Source: a virus
Strand: one strand, 5' to 3'
Length of the DNA stretch: 34,264 bases
Virus record (IMG/VR): IMGVR_UViG_3300017735_000046
Coordinates: 1 to 34,264 of that record
In this document: piece after piece, positions 29,513 to 34,264 of the stretch
Layout: each line of letters starts with the position of its first letter
Position numbering within the stretch: the stretch's first letter is position 1
Program-made: the position numbers and the translations under genes
The notes under the pieces: generated by a model
Seen by the model: the letters and a program-made list of their open reading frames with translations, nothing else
Told to the model about the DNA's origin: nothing
Databases searched by the model: none

Positions 29513-29682
29513 TTGAGAACTCCATCAAAACGAGGCGGACTTAAAGTTCCGCATGACGATATCTTTCGGTGCAGACGCGATCCGAAAGCTCTGGACTTTG
29601 CCCTAATTGCAGGGCGATAAATTTGTGTTGGCGGCGCGGTTGGAATGTTTTCCCAACGGGCGGAACAAGTGGATAACTTCAT
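29491..29682 (-). CDS. 63-residue leader ORF upstream of the repressor (tentative)
   Basis: ATG at 29682 has a good ribosome site (AGGAG seven bases upstream), and the frame ends 22 bases inside the repressor gene in another frame. The product has four Cys/Trp-type scattered residues but no clear domain. It is either a real small protein or a leader whose translation is coupled to the repressor. The region also holds CTTTCGG/CCGAAAG, a 7-bp hairpin. It is the only content of 29513-29700. Confidence 0.4.
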   Translation of the reverse strand: MKLSTCSARWENIPTAPPTQIYRPAIRAKSRAFGSRLHRKISSCGTLSPPRFDGVLKWSTQII

Positions 29683-29710
29683 ATCAAAACTCCTATCAAT
29701 TTACTATAAG

Positions 29711-29807
29711 GCATATATGACCATAGCATAAACACGCAGAAATGCTAGTCTTTAGGCAAAATACGGTTTTCAGTTATTGACATAGACGCATAGATGCGCA
29801 AATATGC
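29711..29807. promoter_or_regulatory. divergent CI/Cro control region with operators
   Basis: Operator-like decamers: GCATATATGA (29711-29720), GCAGAAATGC (29736-29745), GCATAGATGC (29788-29797) and GCAAATATGC (29798-29807), the last two end to end. TTGACA at 29777-29782 is a perfect -35 box for rightward transcription, so the adjacent operators lie between -35 and -10. This is the usual place for repression of the cro-side promoter. Confidence 0.7.
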
Positions 29808-29841
29808 GCTATAGTAACTTGCCAACATCTTGTGGTTTGAG

Positions 29842-30051
29842 ATGAAATTAAATCAATATTTAGTAACAAATAGCCTGAGTCAAAGTGATTTTGCAAAGCG
29901 GTGCAACGTATGTCAGGCCACCGTTCACAAATGGATCTATGGGCTGTCAATCCCAAGCGGGAAGCGAATTATGCAAATTCACACGCTTACGGAGGGCGAT
30001 GTAACTTTATCAGATTGGGTCGCGGAGTATGGGCAAAGCGCAGAGAGATAA
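29842..30051 (+). CDS. Cro-like HTH regulator
   Basis: The 69-residue protein has a helix-turn-helix (SLSQSDFAKRCNVCQATVHK) and the Cro-like WIYGLSIPSGKRIMQIHTL. ATG at 29842 is preferred to a TTG at 29830. It is transcribed away from the repressor across the operator region, as expected for Cro. Ends by overlapping the next gene. Confidence 0.85.
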   Translation: MKLNQYLVTNSLSQSDFAKRCNVCQATVHKWIYGLSIPSGKRIMQIHTLTEGDVTLSDWVAEYGQSAER

Positions 30052-30349
30052 GGGCTGGCGCACTGAAAATAATGTGCGCAAAAAGGCTCTGGATCATGGC
30101 TTAGATGCCAGCTACCGCGTTCCTTTAAGCGGTAGCGCATCGATCAAGGGAGATATTGTTGTCGGCAAAAACGATAGCAAAGAGCGTTGGACGTTAGAGG
30201 TAAAGTGCCGCGCTACAGGATTTAAACAGCTTTATGATTGGATGGGCGATAACGATGCGCTGGTAATAAAAGCCGATGGTAAGCCTGAAATGGTCGTCCT
30301 TGATATGGGCGACTTTTTTGATTTATTGGCGGGGAAACATGATCTGTAA
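30029..30349 (+). CDS. PD-(D/E)XK nuclease, Holliday-junction-resolvase-like
   Basis: The 106-residue protein shows E13 (WRTENNV), D42 (IKGDIVV) and E57-V-K59 (WTLEVKCRATG), the E...D...ExK core, at the size of archaeal-type Hjc resolvases and phage relatives. GFKQLYDWMG and ALVIKADGKPEMVV follow the fold. It probably acts on branched DNA in replication or recombination. Overlaps cro by 23 bases. Confidence 0.85.
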   Translation: MGKAQRDKGWRTENNVRKKALDHGLDASYRVPLSGSASIKGDIVVGKNDSKERWTLEVKCRATGFKQLYDWMGDNDALVIKADGKPEMVVLDMGDFFDLLAGKHDL

Positions 30350-30593
30350 TACCTGCCGCAAAAAGCATAGTTTAGCCCTTATCGTGCCCTTTGGCGATGG
30401 CCTGCCTATCCTTACCCGATGCGAAATGTGCCAGAATATGTTTGCATTTCAAAAATCGCATGGGCTGGATTATCGAAACCTATTGCCAAAAAACAAGAAA
30501 AAGCGCGTTGAGCGCCCCACGTTTCATAGGGACTACAAAGACGATTGGCTCGATGTGAACGAGTTCACCGAAAGGGATCTGCGCTTTGATTGA
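30339..30593 (+). CDS. small zinc-ribbon protein
   Basis: ATG at 30339 gives 84 residues; an in-frame start at 30276 would overlap more of the nuclease. Two Cys pairs, CNTCRKKH at 3-6 and RCEMC at about 28-31, form a zinc ribbon. The second half is basic (PKNKKKRVERP). Perhaps DNA-binding, in the replication region. Confidence 0.75.
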   Translation: MICNTCRKKHSLALIVPFGDGLPILTRCEMCQNMFAFQKSHGLDYRNLLPKNKKKRVERPTFHRDYKDDWLDVNEFTERDLRFD

Positions 30594-31077
30594 AGTCACC
30601 CTCACTGATTACGAATTGGCGATGGCCTCTAATGCCGCCTGCTTGCGTAACATTGCGGCGTTGAAAAGGGGTTATGAGAGCAAGATAGGAAACTTGCAAC
30701 ACTGGCAGAACCACGTTGAGGGTGCTTGCGGTGAGGTGGCGGTGGCGAAGGTCACTGGAAAATATTGGGGCGGGTCAGTGAACACCTTTAAGTCCGGCGG
30801 TGACATTGACAGCACTGGCTGGGAAGTAAGGACAAGATCTGACCATGATTACGACCTAATCGTGCGAGAGAGTGACCCAGATGGAAGGGTTTTCGTATTG
30901 GTCACAGGGCAGAGTCCATCCTATCGGATCTGGGGCTGGATTAAATCTGAGGACGCAAAGCAAGAGTGGTTTCGCAAAGATTACGGCGGGCATGGGTCTG
31001 CTTTTTTTGTGCCGAAAGAACATCTAAAAAATATGGGAGAACTAAATGTCGATAGAGGCAGTGAGTTGGGCGTTTAA
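30586..31077 (+). CDS. PD-(D/E)XK-like protein with Arg in place of catalytic Lys
   Basis: The 163-residue protein starts at TTG 30586, inside the gene before. It has an N-terminal helix (LTDYELAMASNAACLRNIA), E50 (ACGEVAVAK), D73 (GGDIDSTG) and E80-V-R82 (WEVRTRS), i.e. an E...D...ExR version of the nuclease core, followed by VLVTGQSPSYRIWGWI. Related phage proteins carry this arrangement. The Lys-to-Arg change could leave binding but weak or no cleavage. Confidence 0.72.
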   Translation: MIEVTLTDYELAMASNAACLRNIAALKRGYESKIGNLQHWQNHVEGACGEVAVAKVTGKYWGGSVNTFKSGGDIDSTGWEVRTRSDHDYDLIVRESDPDGRVFVLVTGQSPSYRIWGWIKSEDAKQEWFRKDYGGHGSAFFVPKEHLKNMGELNVDRGSELGV

Positions 31078-31798
31078 ACAACGCCTAGATGACCCAACAG
31101 CCAAGCTGGTGCTGTTAGGAATAGCGGATAAATATAATGAGGACAGAGGCTATGCGTGGCCTTCTGTGCAACGCTTAGCAGATATGGCGGACTGTACAGA
31201 GCGCACCGTAAACCGCAAAATATCCCTTCTTGCGGACGTAGGTTTGATCCAAATATTGCACAATCCACCGCAAACAAATCGGTATTATTTGCCTACCCTG
31301 ACATCCTGTCACCCTGACACTAGATGTCAGATTGACCCTGACACCCCTGACAGAGTGACCCTGACACCTGATGTCCGACAAACAATAGATAACAATAATA
31401 TTAACAATAAAGATATGATCAATTCGTTTGAATTGTTTTGGAAAGAAGTGCCGAAAAAGGTGGGTAAGAAGTCAGCTATGCGGGCTTATAAGGCGGCCTT
31501 AAAGGATGTAGAAGCCGACACACTTCTCAAGCAAATAAAGGCATATTCAGAAAAGGTGAGGGTAGAAGGTACGCAACAGCAATATATTCTGCACCCCACC
31601 ACATGGCTCAATCAGGGTCGATGGGATGATGAAGTTGCAAAGCCGGATGAAATTAACGACAGCTTTGGCGTGGGCAAACGGTGGATGCCTGCGAATGAAG
31701 ACGAGTTTATGAGCAGAGTTTTAGGCACGATGCGCGGCTATTATCAGGCGCATAGGCCCGATATCTTTCAAGAAGCTAAAAAGCAAGGATGGATATGA
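31046..31798 (+). CDS. replication initiator with HTH and origin iterons
   Basis: The 250-residue protein has an N-terminal winged helix of the HTH_36/replication type (VLLGIADKYNEDRGYAWPSV, RLADMADCTERTVNRKISLL), a linker coded by the iteron region, then a C-terminal helical domain (FELFWKEVPKKVGKKSAMRA, QQQYILHPTTWLNQGRW) similar to DnaD-like/phage O-type proteins. Its coding sequence contains five CCCTGACA repeats and an AT-rich stretch, as in lambda O. It probably binds them and loads host helicase. Confidence 0.88.
   Translation: MSIEAVSWAFKQRLDDPTAKLVLLGIADKYNEDRGYAWPSVQRLADMADCTERTVNRKISLLADVGLIQILHNPPQTNRYYLPTLTSCHPDTRCQIDPDTPDRVTLTPDVRQTIDNNNINNKDMINSFELFWKEVPKKVGKKSAMRAYKAALKDVEADTLLKQIKAYSEKVRVEGTQQQYILHPTTWLNQGRWDDEVAKPDEINDSFGVGKRWMPANEDEFMSRVLGTMRGYYQAHRPDIFQEAKKQGWI
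31295..31440. other. candidate replication origin: iterons plus AT-rich element
   Basis: CCCTGACA occurs five times (31296, 31312, 31336, 31345, 31359), four of them as ACCCTGACA; TGTCAG at 31325 and TGATGTCC nearby add inverted partial copies. Directly after follows an AT-rich stretch (about 31379-31440, rich in AACAATA) that could melt. Both lie inside the initiator gene, in the linker between its domains. Confidence 0.7.
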
Positions 31799-32301
31799 GC
31801 GACGATAATCGAGTAGAGCCGACCACTGAGTTTCTGCGCCATCATAACGTTGAAAAGATAGAGACACGCAAAGCTGGTCAAAAGCGCACGCGCGTCACAG
31901 ACCAGCGTTGGATAGATTATTATTTGAAACACAATCATATCACCCCTGTTCAGCACATGGCGGCTGATAGGCTTCTAGCGTTGTATAGGGCGGCTGGACG
32001 CTCTCAGAAGATAACAGGTAGCTTGGACGGATTGCCTAAAGGATCTGGCGGCGATATGAGCGAATATAGCGCAAACGCTTTGATGGATTATTTTAAGCTA
32101 AAATGGCTTATGGGGACGGACAGCTTTGAGTGCGTAGAGGATATCGTTATCCACGACTTTAGCGCGCCGGAGTGGGCAAAGAAAAACAGCCGCAACCCGA
32201 AGGCCGCGACTGAAATATTAAGGATGAGTTTAGACCATTTAGATGAGGCGTTTAAGAACCTGCGGTCTGTTAAGCATCCTCGTCCACAGCCCAAAGCATA
32301 G
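31795..32301 (+). CDS. conserved protein, possible regulator
   Basis: The 168-residue protein starts at ATG 31795 (overlap with the initiator stop) and carries TDQRWIDYYLKHNHITPVQH, AADRLLALYRAAGRSQ and ATEILRMSLDHLDEAFKNL. The plan is helical and resembles phage proteins sometimes listed as late regulators or DUF6456-like; the match is not firm. It closes the plus-strand replication operon and ends tail-to-tail with the minus-strand gene at 32270. Confidence 0.65.
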   Translation: MSDDNRVEPTTEFLRHHNVEKIETRKAGQKRTRVTDQRWIDYYLKHNHITPVQHMAADRLLALYRAAGRSQKITGSLDGLPKGSGGDMSEYSANALMDYFKLKWLMGTDSFECVEDIVIHDFSAPEWAKKNSRNPKAATEILRMSLDHLDEAFKNLRSVKHPRPQPKA

Positions 32302-32611
32302 TGGTATAAACGTCATATTGACCATTTCGCCAGTGCCCATGCCATTGTGACCTTGCTTTACCAATTAAACGTGCGCCCTTTTCTATCGTGCCAATTTTAG
32401 GCGCAGGGTCAGCATCGTTCCTTCTGCTATTTTGAGAACCACCATCTGGATGATACCTCTTACGCTTTGCAGAACGGTGGTATTTGTGAAATTCTAAAAA
32501 ATACCCTTCAGGCGGTCGCCAAGATTCTCTTTTTGAAGGGATGTTAATTTTAAAATCTCCAGCCACTTTTTCATGGCCTGTTAAATCTTTCGCAAAAGTA
32601 TATTTAGCCAT
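32270..32611 (-). CDS. hypothetical protein
   Basis: The 113-residue basic protein has a middle stretch ESWRPPEGYFLEFHKYHRSA, many Arg/Lys/His residues and QWHGHWRNGQYDVYTTMLWA near the end. No family is recognised. It overlaps the end of the plus-strand gene by 32 bases, and its ATG is next to the stop of the gene upstream. Confidence 0.65.
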   Translation of the reverse strand: MAKYTFAKDLTGHEKVAGDFKINIPSKRESWRPPEGYFLEFHKYHRSAKRKRYHPDGGSQNSRRNDADPAPKIGTIEKGARLIGKARSQWHGHWRNGQYDVYTTMLWAVDEDA

Positions 32612-32763
32612 TATTCGTCCTCAACCTCGACAGCGCCATAACCGTTACACTTTTCACAGGTTTTAACTACGCCTTTCAGGTAGCCGCCATGATCCCAATC
32701 GACGACAGCTTCCTCATATTCGCAACGGCCTTCACCGCCACACTCAGGGCAGTCAACTTCCAT
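32611..32763 (-). CDS. 50-residue DnaJ-type zinc-finger protein
   Basis: ATG at 32763 gives VDCPECGGEGRCEYEE, followed by TCEKCNGYGAVEVE, two C-x-x-C-x-G-x-G units like one DnaJ zinc centre. Small phage proteins of this kind are common and may act in redox or folding. The start overlaps the stop of the tiny membrane protein upstream (TAATG). A longer in-frame start at 32826 would read through that gene. Confidence 0.75.
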   Translation of the reverse strand: MEVDCPECGGEGRCEYEEAVVDWDHGGYLKGVVKTCEKCNGYGAVEVEDE

Positions 32764-32852
32764 TAAAAAGCAACCATTAAAAACATGAACCAAAACGCCA
32801 TAGCTACAAAAAACAGCAGGCCGCATAGGACTTCATAAATAAAATCACGCAT
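32763..32852 (-). CDS. 29-residue single-pass membrane peptide
   Basis: ATG at 32852 follows GGGAGAT and opens a 29-codon frame. The product is a short RDFIYEV head and one hydrophobic helix (LCGLLFFVAMAFWFMFLMV). Its stop overlaps the next ATG (TAATG). The ribosome site, coupling and clean membrane segment make it probably real. Confidence 0.6.
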   Translation of the reverse strand: MRDFIYEVLCGLLFFVAMAFWFMFLMVAF

Positions 32853-32924
32853 ATCTATCTCCCATAATTTGCGTATATATACTCATATATAAGCCTAATA
32901 GTAATAAATATGCAAGTATTATGC

Positions 32925-32972
32925 GCATAAATGCGTTAATTTATTGACGCGCGTCCCCACTTCAGTTACCAT
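32925..32972 (+). promoter_or_regulatory. operator and promoter of the methyltransferase/terminase operon
   Basis: GCATAAATGC at 32925-32934 matches the phage operator. TTGACG (32944-32949) and TACCAT (32967-32972), 17 bases apart, make a good sigma70-type promoter. More AT-rich partial operator-like sequence lies upstream at 32870-32905. The repressor may control entry into the late region from here. Confidence 0.65.
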
Positions 32973-32991
32973 TTTTCTAGAGTAGGAATTG

Positions 32992-33019
32992 ATGGGTGCG
33001 CCGTAGGGGCGCTTTTTTT
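32992..33019 (+). terminator. short terminator-like hairpin with a four-codon leader ORF
   Basis: ATG-GGT-GCG-CCG-TAG (32992-33006) is preceded by AGGA. GCGCC (32998-33002) pairs with GGCGC (33008-33012) over a 5-base loop and is followed by seven T (33013-33019). It could be an attenuator under control of leader translation, or a weak terminator that the late operon must read through. Confidence 0.5.
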
Positions 33020-33583
33020 ATGAGTGAACACATTCCGTTCCCACAAGGAAAGTATCAGGTCATTTATGCTGACCCTGCTTGGACATACAAAGTCTGGAGC
33101 AAGAAAGGGGCGGGAAGAACTGCGGCCTCTCATTATGATGTTATGCAGATTGAGGATATAAAGGCGCTTCCTGTTGCTGAACTGGCTGACAAAAACTGCG
33201 CACTTTTTATGTGGGCGACTTACCCAAACCTAAAAGAGGCTTTTGAAGTGATTGAGTCTTGGGGCTTCACTTATAAAACCGTTGCTTTTACTTGGGTCAA
33301 AAAGAACAAAGTTAGTGATAGCTGGTTTTGGGGAATGGGTTATTGGACAAGAGCAAACGCAGAAATATGCTTGCTTGCAACAAAGGGAAAGCCAAAGTCT
33401 GTTTCTCGTTCTGTTCATCAGGTCGTGGATGCACGCATAGAGAGGCATTCAAAAAAGCCAGATGAAGTCAGGAATAGAATTATAAAATTGATGGGTGATG
33501 TACCACGCATTGAACTGTTCGCACGTCAACGCTTTGAAGGATGGTCAGTGTGGGGAAATGAGGTAAGAGATGCCGAAGTTTGA
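32996..33583 (+). CDS. MT-A70 family DNA adenine methyltransferase
   Basis: The enzyme probably methylates adenine N6 in phage DNA. It has YADPAW (about 25-29) in place of the usual DPPW, followed by TYKVWSKKGAGRTAASHYDV, ALFMWATYPNLKEAFEVIE, FTWVKKN and RANAEICLLATKGKP, all typical of MT-A70 phage enzymes. Two starts are possible: GTG 32996, with an AGGA eight bases before, and ATG 33020 right after the T-run. No partner restriction enzyme is present, so a protective or regulatory role is likely. Confidence 0.92.
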   Translation: MRRRGAFFMSEHIPFPQGKYQVIYADPAWTYKVWSKKGAGRTAASHYDVMQIEDIKALPVAELADKNCALFMWATYPNLKEAFEVIESWGFTYKTVAFTWVKKNKVSDSWFWGMGYWTRANAEICLLATKGKPKSVSRSVHQVVDARIERHSKKPDEVRNRIIKLMGDVPRIELFARQRFEGWSVWGNEVRDAEV

Positions 33584-33671
33584 TGAGGCACTGCATTTAG
33601 AAACAGGGAAAACTTTTAACGAGATTACCAATGGCGAGACCGTACAAGACGAACAGCAAGAAGTCGCCTGA
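33570..33671 (+). CDS. 33-residue bridging ORF (tentative)
   Basis: ATG at 33570 follows GAGGTAAG and opens a 33-codon frame that overlaps the end of the methyltransferase and the first 41 bases of the small terminase. The product is acidic (PKFDEALHLETGKTFNEI). The small terminase start has a poorer ribosome site, so this frame could serve for translational coupling. Confidence 0.35.
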   Translation: MPKFDEALHLETGKTFNEITNGETVQDEQQEVA

Positions 33672-34110
33672 AACAGTAGCGCGCTTTCTGGACATGATTA
33701 GGAACGGACGCTCTTGCGCACAGGCTTGCAAGCAAGAGGGTATGCCGACAAGTAAAACCATCGGGGAGTGGGTAAAGAACGATGCGGCTTTTGCTTTAGC
33801 TTACGAGAAGGCTAAAGAGGAGCGTGGCAACTATTATGGAGAGCTAGTTGCAGAGATATCGCTGGCTGGATTGCAGGGGAAATACAAGGACAGCGCTATG
33901 CTTCGGGCGGCTATTGATGGCCTTAAATGGAGTGCGGCGCGTATGTCGCCAAAGAACTTCGGCGATAGGATGGAAGTAGCACACAGCGCAGAAGGTAGCT
34001 ATGTGGAAGCGCTGAAGGCAGTGCAGACACAGGTAACAGGAGAGGGTGGCTCAAGCAAGCTACCGTTAGAAGTACGCGCGCGAACCGAAGAAAAGCCGAC
34101 AATTCAATAG
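33631..34110 (+). CDS. terS: terminase small subunit
   Basis: The small subunit recognises the packaging site and hands DNA to the large subunit. The 159-residue protein has an N-terminal helix-turn-helix (PETVARFLDMIRNGRSCAQA, MPTSKTIGEWVKNDAAFALA), a helical oligomerisation part (SAMLRAAIDGLKWSAARMSP) and a short basic-acidic tail. Helix-turn-helix spacing and gene position before the large subunit, across the circular junction, support the call. Confidence 0.87.
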   Translation: MARPYKTNSKKSPETVARFLDMIRNGRSCAQACKQEGMPTSKTIGEWVKNDAAFALAYEKAKEERGNYYGELVAEISLAGLQGKYKDSAMLRAAIDGLKWSAARMSPKNFGDRMEVAHSAEGSYVEALKAVQTQVTGEGGSSKLPLEVRARTEEKPTIQ

Positions 34111-34135
34111 GTGGTTAGTTACATAGCCTGACTAA

Positions 34136-34264
34136 AGTCTAGCTGTTCTGCGGGTTAGCGGGCTGTATCGCCAATGTATCGCCAAAAGGTGCGCAGGTTT
34201 TTGTAGGTGGGAGCATATACCCCCCCCCTTATATTTCGCGCGGGGGCAGGTCTAGCAATACCCC
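34136..34264. repeat. terminal redundancy, right copy
   Basis: Same sequence as 1-140, with two rather than three 11-bp units and three substitutions in the first 33 bases. It contains two 11-bp repeats at 34164-34174 and 34175-34185 and the first C-tract, and stops within the second C-tract. Confidence 0.85.
34164..34185 (-). repeat. two tandem 11-bp repeats, right end
   Basis: Two identical TGTATCGCCAA units lie end to end. On the minus strand they read TTGGCGATACA twice, and agree at 21 bases with the pair at 24043-24063 next to attP. Confidence 0.8.

Noticed and set aside
33631-34110. small terminase as a transposase-type or general HTH protein
   Set aside because: The HTH could suggest this, but size, helical centre and position directly before the large subunit on the circular map favour the terminase role.
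1-34264. CRISPR array or insertion sequence
   Set aside because: No regularly spaced repeats of 24-40 bases with unique spacers and no transposase gene with flanking inverted repeats were seen on reading both strands.

Overview
The window looks like a nearly complete genome of a temperate, short-tailed (podovirus-type) phage, laid out as a linearised circle. The first 140 and last 129 bases are the same sequence with small differences, and the small terminase gene at the right end reads across the junction into the large terminase gene at the left end. The host is probably a marine-type alphaproteobacterium. This is inferred from a 51-nt tRNA piece at 24094-24144 that matches the 3' part of an alphaproteobacterial initiator tRNA (fMet, CAU), and from many small proteins of the kind seen in marine alphaproteobacterial phages. 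No database search was possible, so family names rest on recognised motifs.

Layout. 1-8978 is packaging and head: large terminase, a run of tiny Lys/Arg-rich proteins, portal, an HlyC-like lysine acyltransferase, a Gly/Ala-rich protein, scaffold and a DUF5309/SU10-type major capsid protein, closed by a terminator. 9040-16932 is the neck, short tail and ejection module: adaptor, a small fibre-type protein, a P22 gp10-like protein and three presumed ejection proteins. 16933-21249 is the fibre region, with two related fibre-base proteins, a glycine-rich adhesin and three tandem paralogous tip cassettes. 21258-24008 is lysis and membrane proteins with a T4-type lysozyme, candidate holins and a PD-(D/E)XK nuclease. 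24009-26285 is integration: attP, integrase-arm-like repeats and a tyrosine recombinase. 26155-29512 (minus strand) carries small proteins, an ERF annealing protein, a YqaJ/lambda-Exo-like nuclease and the CI-type repressor. 29842-32301 (plus strand) carries a Cro-like protein, two nuclease-like proteins and a replication initiator gene with iterons inside it. 32270-32852 (minus) holds three small proteins, and 32996-34110 (plus) an MT-A70 adenine methyltransferase and the small terminase.

How it works together. A CI/Cro pair sits at a divergent control region. Ten-bp palindromes close to GCATAWATGC occur there and in front of the exonuclease operon, the methyltransferase/terminase operon and the attP-proximal genes, so one repressor probably controls a dispersed regulon. 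The repressor has a LexA/S24-like C-terminal half but lacks the catalytic Ser and Lys, so induction by RecA-driven self-cleavage looks unlikely.

The most unusual points are the HlyC-type toxin acyltransferase, with both catalytic residues kept, inside the head operon; the tail-tip cassette array; an integrase lacking the first catalytic Arg; and the same 11-bp repeats at attP and in the terminase intergenic region.
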